From contig BLXT01002928.1 in the NCBI GenBank assembly GCA_019648995.1, positions 173,590-227,945 on the forward strand: a stretch of 54,356 bases of DNA, read 5' to 3'. The notes beneath the pieces were generated by a model. That model did no database searches and was not told the origin of the DNA. It saw only the letters and a list, made by a program, of their open reading frames with translations. This DNA is from Plakobranchus ocellatus (lineage: Eukaryota > Mollusca > Gastropoda > Plakobranchidae). How positions within the stretch are numbered: the stretch's first letter is position 1; each line of letters begins with the position of its first letter. A program made the position numbers and the translations under genes. Of this stretch, positions 13,514 to 25,209 are shown piece after piece.

Positions 13514-16492
13514 TTGTCCGAAATCTAAGCTCTCTGCTGGGTGAAAATTCCAATGTCAGACGTGAATGCACAAAAAAGCATCATTTATACCTTTATTAAC
13601 ATCTTCAGACACTTTTTCTTTCAGGCTTAAAGGAAAATTTACAATGGCTATTATGAAAGATACATAAGTTGCAAAAAGTCCACAACCTCTAAACAAAAGG
13701 TGATGACAATTTGAAAAAAGTCCTAAATATTCCAATATTTTACTGGCATAAACATTATTAGAATCTTTTTCATAGGAAGGAGCATGTTTACTGCCTGTGT
13801 GAAAGATGTTAATTGACAATGTGCAGATGTCATCATAATAAATGAAGACCTTACACAGACAGGTGTTCAAATCAAGGCGCAGAGAGAGATACCAAATAGC
13901 TGGAGCTATCACTAGAATGAATGTAACCAAGTTAACCAGCAGTGGTAAATAACTGGGATGGTTGATAGTGAGACAAGGGTCACAAAACAGATGTAGTTGG
14001 ATGCTGATAGAAGTGAATGCAGCTGGGCCTGCAGGAGACGCAGCTATCAAAGTATAAAACATATAATGGTGTTCACAGGCATGGCCAGGATTTTTCTGTC
14101 CTGACAAGGGCCAAAACCCCACCAGAAAAAAAAAAAAACTGTCTGAGGTTTCCTTGAGATGAACACACTCTTTTACATGTCTCTATGAATATAAAGCAAT
14201 TCCTTCAGCAGATGTTTTGTTCTTTTTTGGGAACACGCGTCACATCTGAAGAGAATTTAGATAATTGTCTGCCTTTAGTGAGGACTGGACTAGTGGTGAA
14301 TGTGGAGTTGAGCGAATGAGTCCTCTTAGTATTAGAGGCCACGACTTGATACTGATCTTGCCGTGACATCATTGAGAAAACATAATAAACTTTATTTGTA
14401 GCCACTACCTATAGATATCCTACTTCTGGCATTCTCTCACTGGCCAAGGCTCATCCTGCTTGCACTGCGTATAGGAATAGTTCGGAGATAGCCCCGATGT
14501 CTTCTAGGTCTACCTAAGCTACGGATAAAATGAAGAGGTTGCAGGCCAAGTCATAATGTAAATAGTGCTATTTTCGCACGATATCTAGATCTAGATCTAC
14601 ACGATTTTATAGTTGATCAAGAAGTCGTTAGGCCTGTTCCAGTATTAGATCTAACCCATATTTTTTTTGTTAATTTTTGACACTAATCACCAACTCGGTT
14701 CTACTCCCTATTGTTTACAATATAGCCTACAGTTTAGATTTATCATCGATCTACATCTAAAATTCAAGAGCACGTTATAAATTCTTTTATTTCGTCATGG
14801 GCTGTTCACCAAAGATTGGATTCCAGTTGATATGATAGATCTTACTTTTCCACTGTTTGAAAGCCTTTGTCTGGTTTCTTATATATCTTGATTAGGCTAA
14901 GACTAGAGCTTGTGGTAGTCTCATGCCAGATCTAGAATCTATGGATTTTAAGAACATTAAGATCTAAATCCATGTAGTATTGTGTTTAAAATGTAGATCT
15001 AGATCTAGAACCTAGAATCTAGCTCTAAGCCTTGTACTGCCTATGTGAATGTTTTATGTTTACTCTGTAGATCTGGATCTTTTAGGTGTGTTGCAAGACT
15101 GCTAGAGCTGTGTTCTAATTTCTAGCCAGACATTTTCATGCACTTATTTTCACATTATGAAGATCAAGATCTAATCTAGATAAATTTAGATGTTAAATGA
15201 TAGATCTATCTAATAATAAGGTTTTTAAATCTTTATTTTATATAGAAATTTTATGAGTTATGTAGAAAAATGTAGAATTACTTTTACTTTAGTACTTATT
15301 CTATATCTGTGTGCACACGAAACAGAATCTGTAATTGAGCTATCTTTTTTTATTCTCGTCCCAACTGGTAAATTTGAAGAGCGCGTTGTTCGGTTGCTAG
15401 CAATGCTAGTCTTGTCACTCTCAGGCTCTCAGCAGCAGCTCGACGGAATCTAATCATCAAGAATCAGTCACGGCTCTTGCAAGTTTAAAGACTAGATATA
15501 CGTTTCATTATTTCCCAAGGGAAAGGTAAAATCATATAACCACACCACCATTTTCTCACATAATTAAACAGCAAGAAGCTATAGTAAAATGTACATTAAG
15601 CATTTATCTCTTCTGCTGTAAATCCAAGCTTGCTGTAGGTTCTTAATATTATTATGTAGATTTATGTACTGTACGTTAAGCAGAGGTTTCTGGTATCTTT
15701 GAAACAGAATCTGATTTGGCTTCTCACATTTAGCTTAATTGTCAAACTAAACATATTCTGTTAACTTATAATACGTCATTTGCATCAAATATGTCAACTG
15801 GACTGAAGTCTAATGGACATTAAATCGTTTAGCTTTGTGAATTTTTGCAAGAAAACAAATCTCTTTATAACTGCTTGTGATTGGGTAACAAAGTTGCTGA
15901 TGACTCAATCCATGATTCTTGGTGGCAAGTTTGAGAGCTGAAGAGGTCAATGGAGATTAAAAATATTTCATTCTGAGTACTCTTGGCTGCCCAAAAGAGG
16001 GCAAACAACGAGTTAATGTATGAATTTCAAATATGAAATATATGACATGAATCAATAACAATAATTAAATATGCCATTATGAATTAATACTGCAGTGTTG
16101 TGTGCTCTTTTCACTAACAAAAATACATACTTTTGGAAGAACCTTGGCAGTAGATTGTGTGCATTACATGTCATACAATTATGATCAATATGAATCATTA
16201 ATGGTTACAGTTACACAATCATGATAGTTTATTCCCCATTGAAAGAGTTCAAAAGTCTTGGTATAAGATAAATTATTTGAATTCCTTTCTCAGAATTTCC
16301 CTCCTCCACAGTTGCTAGCACTTCTGCCTCACCTCATTGTACTTCAATCAATAGATTTGTCATAACAAACCATTAACTATTCCTTAAAAACAAGTCCTAA
16401 GCCTTAAAGTTATTTTGTTTTGAATTATTTCTGACCTACATATAACTCTACAGTCTTGATATCTTTTTTTTTCTGCAGCACAAACCTTGGCA
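13514..16492. other. Head-to-head spacer between TSNAX and PSMC3IP
   Basis: This holds the promoters of two divergent genes. A 188-codon open frame on the minus strand (13556-14122) contains two hydrophobic stretches but no recognisable domain and is not called. The PSMC3IP side ends with a polypyrimidine tract and acceptor CTGCAG (16473-16478), 14 bases before its ATG. That implies a 5' UTR intron; a candidate donor is GGAAAG|GTAAAA at 15525/15526. No TATA box could be assigned with confidence. Confidence 0.5.
14580..15215. repeat. AGATCT-rich cluster
   Basis: About ten AGATCT or closely related TCTAGATCTAG motifs occur in roughly 640 bp, for example TCTAGATCTAGATCTA near 14585, TAGATCTAGATCTAGA near 14995 and ATAGATCTATCT near 15201. 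A given 6-mer is expected about once in 4 kb. The motifs are palindromic and unevenly spaced, so this is not a simple tandem repeat. Smaller groups occur near 29025-29300 and 31255-31310, close to the other divergent gene pair. Confidence 0.6.
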
Positions 16493-17131
16493 ATGAGTAA
16501 GTCAAAGGAAAGCGCAGCTGTGTCTTCAGTGCTTGCATACATGATGAAGCAGAATCGCCCCTACAGTGTTCAAGATGTTTTCCAAAACATGGGTAAAGAC
16601 TTTGGCAAGACGGCTGTGATGAAGGCAATGGAGAGTTTAACCTCAGAGGGCAAACTTGTTGAGAAAGTATATGGTAAGCAGAAAGTCTATGCAGCTAATC
16701 AAAGCCAGTTTCCAGTTGTCGATGACGCAGAGATAAAGAAAATGGATGCCAAAATAACCCAGCTTAATGGTGCCATTCAACTGAAAAGTGATGAAACTCG
16801 TAAATTGGAATCAGAGCTGCAAATTTTCAACAACCTCATCACCACTGATGAAGCTCGCAGGCAGTTGAGCCAGATCTACCCCGAGATCAGCAAGTTGAAA
16901 GAAAAATTGTCTAAACTGAAAGAGGGCAGGGTGCTAATTTCAAAAGAAGAAAAAGAACAGGTGTACAAAGGCAGGGAAAAATATGTGAAAGAGTGGAGGA
17001 AAAGAAAAAGAATAGCTTCAGACATTTTGGGTTCTATTCTGGAAGGATATCCTAAAACTAAAAAACAGCTGTTTGAGGATATAGGTATTGAGACGGATGA
17101 AGATTACAATGTGAAACCACCCGACCTATAA
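16493..17131 (+). CDS. PSMC3IP: Homologous-pairing protein 2 (HOP2 / PSMC3IP / TBPIP)
   Basis: HOP2 works with MND1 to help DMC1 and RAD51 pair homologous chromosomes in meiosis. The 212-residue product matches the usual length (human 217). Residues about 8-70 form the winged-helix DNA-binding domain (QNRPYSVQDVFQNM, KVYGKQKVYAANQ). Residues about 75-145 are heptad-rich coiled coil. The conserved C-terminal part follows (EEKEQVYKGREKYVKEWRKR, ILEGYPKTKKQLFEDIGIET, DEDYNV). The start is the ATG at 16493; an in-frame TTG six bases earlier is not a credible start. The whole coding region is in one exon, whereas the vertebrate gene has many. A strong splice acceptor 14 bases before the ATG suggests a spliced 5' UTR. 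No poly(A) tail remnant or target duplication of a processed copy was seen. Every conserved motif is intact, so it reads as functional. Confidence 0.95.
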   Translation: MSKSKESAAVSSVLAYMMKQNRPYSVQDVFQNMGKDFGKTAVMKAMESLTSEGKLVEKVYGKQKVYAANQSQFPVVDDAEIKKMDAKITQLNGAIQLKSDETRKLESELQIFNNLITTDEARRQLSQIYPEISKLKEKLSKLKEGRVLISKEEKEQVYKGREKYVKEWRKRKRIASDILGSILEGYPKTKKQLFEDIGIETDEDYNVKPPDL

Positions 17132-17822
17132 GATCTGAGTTAGTTAATTTATTAACATTGGAGGCCAGAGATAAAAGTTCAACAACAAATCTGTCTTCAC
17201 AAACTGAAAGTGTTATCTGTCCAATCCTGTCTAGCCTGATTAAAAGAATTTGTCTTATTACAGAAGATTCATTGATTGTCATGAACATTGAGGTACTGTT
17301 CTTGCTTTTTTTAGTGACTTCTGTCTTTCAATTACAGTTGCTGTAAAGAATTTAAAGAATTTCTTACTTCAGTGCACTTTGCTTGTTAGAGAAACTCATG
17401 CAGACCAACTGTTTGTTTAGTGTCACTGAACCTTACTTCCAAATAAGAAAGAGAGCTTAGATGAAAAAACTGTTTTCTTTAGAGTTTTCTCCCTATTATT
17501 CCATTCATTTGCAGGAAAAGAAAATTAACACTCTAGGTTTCTGTTTTATGTCTTCTACTTTTCTCGTGCAAAGCAATTTTTCCACTTTTTCCAGGGCTAT
17601 AATTGAAAGATTGTGAGACTGAGAGCAAAGAAAAAGCAGTATAACAAAAAATCATTTAAAATTGTACCCATTCGATTTTGAGATATCCCAGTTTAAGGAA
17701 TTTGATTTACATGTAGTTATTTTAAAGTGTGGGAGACATAATTCTACAGTCAGAAAAGTTTTAAGGCTTAGGACTAGGAGAGAGGGGAGATGTGAAGGTA
17801 AGCAGATCATGATAAAAAAAAG

Positions 17823-17957
17823 GGATCTAGCTACACATTTAATGCTGGGAGTTGGGAGCGATGAAAAATTGCTTTTGCCCGGACTGGAATTCTAACCTCT
17901 GGTCACTCTCATGGAAGTGAGCTCACCTACCAGATGGCTACAGCTCCTCCTACAGAA
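17823..17957 (-). mobile_element. tRNA-derived SINE, family B, 5'-proximal fragment
   Basis: On the minus strand, an A-box-like region with CCATCTGGTAGG is followed by a B-box-like GGTTAGAATTCC. Then come CAGTCCGGGC, CAATTTTTCATCGCTCC and AGCATTAAATGTGTAGCTAG. These blocks match, in order, the element at 10196-10440. The B-box carries a substitution in the invariant TTCGA core, consistent with an old copy. The similarity stops at about 17823, where an A-rich run on the plus strand begins. Confidence 0.75.
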
Positions 17958-19064
17958 TGTTATGATCCAGACAAAAGGAAAAAATTGTGATGACCAGTGA
18001 AACCTCTCAACATTATTTGTTGCTACTTTTTCTTTTTCTCTTTAAAAATAAACAAATAATAGCTATTTGAAATTATATAATCTACATATTTTAATGATCT
18101 TCTCATGATTTTGATTATAGTAAAATATCACCTTGTCATTTTTAAATTTAGTCACTATAATAGGTACAAATTTACAAGTGGCATACTTTATACCATAAAT
18201 AATGCACACCAGTTTTAGAAGTTTTTTAGGAAATATAGAGAGGAATTTTTAAGAAAAAGAACAAGGGTGGAAGAGCGATTATTCGTGGTTTGAACAAAGT
18301 TTTGTACCAAGCTACCATTTGACGTATTACATAAAGATCTAGAGCAGGGACAAAATTTCCATATCTTCGATTTAAAAATATTCTGTTACATGAATTCAAA
18401 TATCATTTGTTTACTGGACTACCACATATTCAGTGTTATCCCATCAACTTACACCTTGCTTGTTAAAAATAAATGCTTGGTTTTCATTAGCCTGTCCATA
18501 TTGTTGTTTTTTTTATTTATTGAAAGACTTTTCCAATGTTGACCCCTTGTGGACCAAATCTAATTTTGAGATTCAAAGTCTGTGTAGGGATGTTCAACCA
18601 ATTCCAAGAATCCAGAATTTGCCAGCCCCAACGCCACTGTAATTTAATCAAATGAATGCAATGTCACTCACAGACTAAGCCCTAAAAAATGCTGCATTTT
18701 GTTTGGTAAGGGCAGCACTAGATCAAACTATTGTTAGGTCACTTGACATACATGTTCTTGTAACTTTATAACCATGTTCATTTCTGAGATTTTTTACCCA
18801 ACCGACTGCAGTTGACTTCCAAAGATGTTCTTGATTTTTCAATTTCTGTGCCAAATTATCACCGTATTTAAAATGTTTCACCAGTACAAACCATTTCTTT
18901 TCGATGAATAATTTTTTTTTTTTGCCACACAATAAAACTGTTGGTTCAAATTTTATGTCATTATAACCTTTAATATGTGGTATCAAATTTCTAAATTTAA
19001 GTTCACTAAGTTTCTTGCGACATGTATGCGGAGATGTGAAATTAAATAAAAGATCATAATGTGT

Positions 19065-19310
19065 ATGTATATATGTATATCAGTCTCACAAAATGAGTCG
19101 AATTGTGAGTCTACAACACTGTGATTAAATCATAATACAAAAGTAAAGAAGTAAACATTTTCAACGCTTTATGTACAGAATGACTGTAGCATGTCTATAG
19201 AAAGTTTTCCATGTAAAGAAGTGAGTAGTTCTCACTTCCCTAGTTACCAATTTTCATTTTAAGTCAATCATCCAGAACTGCAACTCGATTAATTTTGTCA
19301 GTCCGCTACA
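19065..19310 (+). repeat. Copy 2 of the dispersed repeat at 4915-5240
   Basis: The same ordered blocks as the first copy are present: CACAAAATGAGTC, GAGTCTACA, AACGCTTTATG, GCATGTCTA, AAGTGAGTAG, TCCCTAGTTACC, TTTAAGTCAATCAT and TTTTGTCAG. A CA dinucleotide run follows near 19309-19322. No coding capacity is visible. Confidence 0.55.
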
Positions 19311-20156
19311 CACACACACACTCATACATACTATATGTATACATTAAAGTGATAAACCCACCCTCTAGAAATCCTGAACGATACACGTTTTAAAAATTTT
19401 TCATACATCTAGTTGGGCAAATCATTAAGCACTAATAGCAGTTTCCACAATTTATCTAAAGTTTTCCTCCACCATTGTCAGTTGCGTACATGTTTGAATA
19501 TATATACATGTATATACATCATCAATTAAAGAGGTAGCCTATGACATAACTTGATTTGTAACTGTATTTCAGAAGTGACTTATTCCATATTTTGTGTTGC
19601 CATCATATGTATTGTATGTTGGAAATTGACATAACTGATATGTCCTTGTCTCCTGGCTTGAAACAATGCTTTTTAAATTTCTGTTTAACATTATTCAAAT
19701 GCACACGAGGAGCTCTTGGCATTGATGCTAAGATCTCTAGGAAACTTGAACTGAAAGGAATTTTTCTTTCTTTTACATGCTGGATTTCAAACTTGCCAGT
19801 CCTACTAATGACTTGGCCTGACAAAAGTATTAGTACTAAAACTACTATAGTAAAATTAGTAGTAATAAATAGTAGTGGATGTGCCATGTGCACTAAAATA
19901 AAGTGATTTAAGTACAGTATTACGATGGAGTTAAAAATAATTGCAGGGAGAATCCAGAAAACAAATCCTTAAATGCCTCAAAACTTATCTCTTACAATAC
20001 ATCCAAATAAATAAGATTGCTTGAAGTTGTATTCATCAAAATCTACTGAACTCAATTAAATACGTAGCCTACATCACAGAATCTAATAAAATGTTCTTGC
20101 ATGTTGGCAATTTGAAATTGTTCATTCAAATCTCATTAAGTGTTTACAAAACGATT

Positions 20157-20411
20157 TAAGAGATGAAGAAGACGTTCACGCACTTAGACCTAGCAACAGA
20201 CTAGACAAAACAAGACAAGACAGAAGACGGGAGAAAATTACAATATGTCTGAGTAGGATTCGAACCCATGAGAGAAAATTACAATATATGTCTGAGTCGG
20301 ATTCGTACCCATGGGTTCGAATCCTTCTAATCATATTGTAATTTTCTCTTGTCTTGTCTTGTCTAGTCTGTTGCTAGGTCTAAGTGCGTGAACGTCTTCT
20401 TCATCTCTTTA
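20157..20411. repeat. Foldback element with long inverted arms and B-box-like centre
   Basis: The left arm starts AGAGATGAAGAAGACGTTCA near 20159. The right arm, up to 20411, is its near-perfect reverse complement over about 100 bases (CGCACTTAGACCTAGCAACA and AGACTAGACAA pair with TTGTCTAGTCTG and TGTTGCTAGGTCTAAGTGCG). The main difference is an extra GAAGACGG-type segment in the left arm near 20221. The module GAGAAAATTACAATATGTCT plus GGATTCGAACCCATG occurs twice directly and once inverted, so the centre holds three copies of a GGNTTCGAACC-type box. Such a structure suits a foldback or MITE-like transposon, or two SINE fragments joined head to head. Confidence 0.8.
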
Positions 20412-23400
20412 TTCTATATATTTCTGTCATTCACACTGTATCTTTTGTAGATCCTTAGATCGAGCTTTGTGGTCTTGGCTTCCTGTGTGGATAACCTTTC
20501 TTTCTAATACAAAACGATTATTTTAGAAATTAAAAGTTTGGGAAGTAAGTATCATTAGGACCCTGCTGGTTGCTTTGGCATAATAAATGGCGTAGCGAGG
20601 TAGTCTGCCATAATGTCAGCCATCTCTGCCTTCCTCACCACCTTTACTTTCCTCAAGTCTTTCATAAAGAAAGTTGAGCTACTCAATTTGTGCTGGTTGG
20701 ATCCAAGGGCAAATATCATTTTTTCACTTGAACTGGTGAGAATCAAAACCATCATTTCTCACTTAATAGCCAAGGGCCCTAAATATTGTGCCACTGTTCA
20801 TTGTGGAGGAAAGAGGGGAATTTTAAAGAATGCATTAAAAAGTGCTTCTTAAATTTAATTAATAAATGTAAAGCCTCAAAACTGTATGTACACCGACACA
20901 GTCACTATGCATGTCTTCCCTCAGAGATACTGATTGCAACTCCACTACATGATTAAAGGCAGAGTAAAACAGCTGTCATTTAACTCGTTATGCACTGTAC
21001 CAACATTCATGTAATATCAGTAAAATGTGCTCTTTCTATACTTAAATATTATAAAATAATAGCTCTTCTCTTGATTCCAATTCTATTGCATTCATATCTT
21101 ATAACTTTTTTCCCCCCATTCTTTCAACTTTGTATGAAAAAATACGAATTCTGCAACTATGGTTTGGAGAATAGGCAAAAAAAATATGTAGCCAGTGGCC
21201 AAATGGCTGTGCCTCTGATGAGAAGTCATGTTGAGTCTAGTATAAATATGTGATCACAAGTATTTTATTTTATCATACACTGATGATACAGCCTACTCCA
21301 CTTACATTTTTACATGGATGTTCTGCATATTGTTAACATCTTTATTCAGTCCTGTTTTTTGGGGGGTAAATTTGTATTGATGACAGTTTACATTAAAAGG
21401 CTATTCTTATTGACATTCCTATGTTTCTACTTTTTTTTTTTAAAGATAATCCCTATTGTTACTGTAATTCCAATTTTGTGACAAAGTGAGCTAAAAAAGC
21501 CATTTTCAAAAAGCCTCATTTCACATATCTTTGCATTTTCTGATCCTGTAATTCATTTTTGGGTTTCTAGAAAGTAACATACATGTGATTAAAATTAAAT
21601 TTTACAGTGGAATCTAAAATATTTGAGATAAAAGCTTTTATTTTGGTATGGGCAGATTTTTGGTTTAAAGAAGTATAAGTACGACCATATATAGCATTTG
21701 GCCCTAAATGTTTTTGGTTTAATCACCAATCTTGGTAAACTGAAGTTGCGTTGACTCATATAATCAGTCAGCTTAAATCAGCACTGACGTCAAAACCAGG
21801 TCATGTAAAAAAAAAAAAGAAAAAGAAAAAAACCACTCATGATAAAAGGGCGGCAAAGATGCTGATCGTAATAACTAACAATGGTAAGGTGTTGAGAATC
21901 AATCAATCTCTAGCTCAATGACACGACATCAGTGAGTAAATTATTTACAGTTTAAAGGAGATCTGCTTTACCTAATCAAAATAATTTGTCTTTTTAATAA
22001 AGTAAAGATCATCGGTTCACACAGTTGTCAGAAAGTAAAAGCCAAAGTTTAAAAACTTAAGTACACAACTACAGCTCACTTTGGCATGGACCCTTGTGAA
22101 ATGTGAACCGCTAGATTAGCACTAAGACTAAGAGTAAATGGCATGAAACATTTTCCCATTGTCAATTTTCCTAATTATTACCTTTTAAACTTAAAATTAA
22201 ATAGAACAACATGTGTAAGATGAGTCAATAACTGACATAAGAGGATTTGCCAAAACGTGGGCTGTCGTCATAGTTATGTACGAAAGATTTTCTACGAGCC
22301 CTATTTGAACAAATTGAACTCATCAATATATACACTTTGATTTTGTGAGTGTAATGGTATACAAAGTTACAGTACTGCTGTAAGTTAGAAAAACCAGTTT
22401 TGATTGCATCCTTGCTGTTTAATTTAACCAAATAAGCTTCATACATAACTATGATGACAAAAACACGAAAAAGTGGTCACCCATCAACAAATTAAGCTCA
22501 TTAACCACCAAATGAAGAAACACTGATCAATTTTTTTTACATGGATCTACTCCTGTTAGCCAACTCTGCATGAATGTTACCTCACTGATATTCAACTGGG
22601 CTTTTGAGTTTTCCCTTTTGTAATTGGAGATTCCTTTTTTTTTTTTCAAAATGTAGTGAAAAACGTGTCACAATTTTGGGGTCCACCTTTTGGCAATTGC
22701 TCATAAAATCAAAAGCACATTAATTGTCCCTTTGGTGTTGATCTGGATTGCATTGTATACATAAATTTTATAAGCCACCATTTTAATTCATGTGTCAATA
22801 CAAGACAAAAGGGGGTGAACAAAGGGAAAGAACAGATTTTGACGCATAAATCTATATTATTTATATAATAATTTATTTATAGGAAGGGTGTACTAAAATA
22901 CATTGAAAATACACACAATAAATTATACATGATCCAATTTCCCACTAATTATAGTGCAACATTTCATTATTACAAAATAATGTTCTGTAGGGATCTCGCT
23001 CAGGAGGGAAATACTGTACCCAAAGTTGTAGTAAAATATCTAATTTGCTGTAAAATGATGAAAACAAAATATAACTTGCTTAGATTTGGAAGAACCCTGC
23101 TCATGATAAAATAAGAAGTTGGATGGAAGGGTTTCATCAAGTTCAGCAGTGTAGCTTTTTATATAAAATAAGAATAATGTTACAAATTGTCTGACCAATG
23201 ACAAACATGCAGCAAAGCAACTTACATTACAAGTGAACACAAAAAAATATATCCACAACCTTTTCTTTCTAGCTTCGGTAAAATAAAATACATATAATTT
23301 GAAACAATTATTGTGAAGAGGTAAGCCATACCTTGTAGAGCAATACATTGGAAATACATAAGTAATGAAAAAGTGAATTTTTTTTCTTTAAACTTCATGC

Positions 23401-25209
23401 TCCTCAAGAGCACAACCTTTAAAAAGTGATATAATAATATTCTATTTGAGTTGAAATAAGTCATTCATGCTATTTCCTTGGTGTCATAACATTGTATCAA
23501 AATATAGTTTTACAACTCAGAATATTAAGGCTGGTTACTGGTAACTTCTGAAAATGTGCCAGGATCTTTGACATCTTCAAGCCCTCGACATAAGGCTGGC
23601 CCCAAGAGCACCAAAGGGCAAAAAAGTCTGAAACCATGTTTTAATGGAGAGGTACAATCAAAAACATAATTCATTGTCTCGATAGTAAAAAAGTCTTTTA
23701 TAAATAAGTATAACTTATAAGTAACCTTTTGCTGTAAAAGTTACTACATCACTGTATCAGAGTCTGGAAAGTCAGTGTCATCACAGCCTGCTAACCTAGA
23801 CTCAAGTTTTTAGGTACACAAATATACAAGCAACCCCCTCATCCAACTATACGTATGTTATTGATTTTAAGAATAATCAAAGGAGAGTTAGAAAAAAAAA
23901 TTAATTGGTATAATCTTGTTTCACTGAACATTTTTCTAAAAGATATCATAGAAACAGAATACATAATTTTGACATTAAATCCTTTACCCTGGCTTTAGTC
24001 TTCTCTAAAAAATGAAGGAGAAAAACTCCAGAAACACTTTTATTTTCTGCTCTTTAGATATTTCTTAACTCTTAATCTGTGCACAAAGTGTGAAAAGCCA
24101 TTTTCAAAAAGGATGAAAAAAGAGTGATTATGACATATTTGTGAAAATCAAAGAGCAAATTGAAGTTTTGGGAAAAGCATTTCCTCGTTCAACTGAAAAA
24201 GAAAAAGAAAATAAATTATTCATAATCCTAATTATGATCTGTTCTGTAGAAAATGGAGGCCAAGGTAATGTAAAAACAAATTTACACACATGCACACAAA
24301 TCTGGACCCTGTATTAGGCAAAATAACACACCTTCCATTTTTTAAAATATTTCAATTAAAAAAAAAAAAGGTAGACCTTTTTTGTGAAGATAGTATGGTA
24401 ATTTTGCATAAAGAAAAGACTTTTATACCTAGAACTGAACCTTACATTTGTTTCACAAAATAAGACAAAAATATGCACAACATGAAAATTTTTGCTGAAA
24501 ATTCGTAAAGAGTGCTATCTCTAACATAGAATCCTCAGATGCAAATTGTAAAATATGAAACATCTATAGCGAATGGACAATTCAATATTCAGTATTTAAT
24601 CTTCCCCATTACTATAAATATAATAATGAATATAGCATATTAATGATAATGGTGCACAGTAATTAAAAATAATATGTGATATTACCTATCAATAATATCA
24701 GTCTCTTAATGAGAAAATAAATTGCCTTCTTATATGGTGGAATAATATATGAACTTAAGGGAAATTTATGTTTGAGATATTTGACCAGATCGTGACAACA
24801 GTTTGTACTAATATTCATGCATAAATTAAGAAGAAAGAAAATTAAGGCATCACAAGCCAAGCATCTTTTTATTTTTTCTTCTAAAAATTTTGATTGATAA
24901 TTGTATATACTTCTATGTGCAAAGCAATTGATTTTAACCGCTTTGAAAGTACCACAAATATAAAAACACTCTTAAGGCAAGTTTGCAATGCTAATAATTG
25001 ATCATTATCAGTGACGTGACTTGGGAGTGAGAAAAATCTTTTACACATGAGATTGTGATAAACATGTCTACTTGTGCTATACAGCAGTTATGTAATGTAA
25101 GGATGATTTTGTACTTTTGGCATTTTATACAGTGTCATGTCATGTCAGATCAGGAAACATGGAATGTCTTTGAGCCCATGGATGTTACTAACTTTTGAGT
25201 CGTTCCTGA

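Larger units (their letters stand above)
17132..25209. other. Intergenic DNA between PSMC3IP and the calmodulin-like gene
   Basis: This contains the PSMC3IP 3' UTR at the left (an AATAAA lies near 18049) and the 3' UTR of the minus-strand calmodulin-like gene at the right. A SINE, a dispersed repeat and a foldback element are listed separately. A 66-codon minus-strand frame at 20555-20755 has fairly even amino-acid use but matches no family I know and is not called. I see no other gene. Confidence 0.5.

Noticed and set aside
13556..14122. 188-codon minus-strand open frame with hydrophobic stretches upstream of TSNAX
   Set aside because: No known domain, no splice context and irregular composition. 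It lies in a promoter region and may be a transposon relic at best.
20320..20335. GGGTTCGAATCC as a sign of a true tRNA gene
   Set aside because: No A-box at proper spacing and no cloverleaf could be drawn; the box belongs to the foldback element.
23946..24192. Two alternative terminal exons for the calmodulin-like gene (acceptors at 24193 and 24005)
   Set aside because: Both have good pyrimidine tracts, but their peptides do not continue an EF-hand. The exon at 25210-25241 gives [10 protein letters not shown], the expected calmodulin-type ending, and is nearer.
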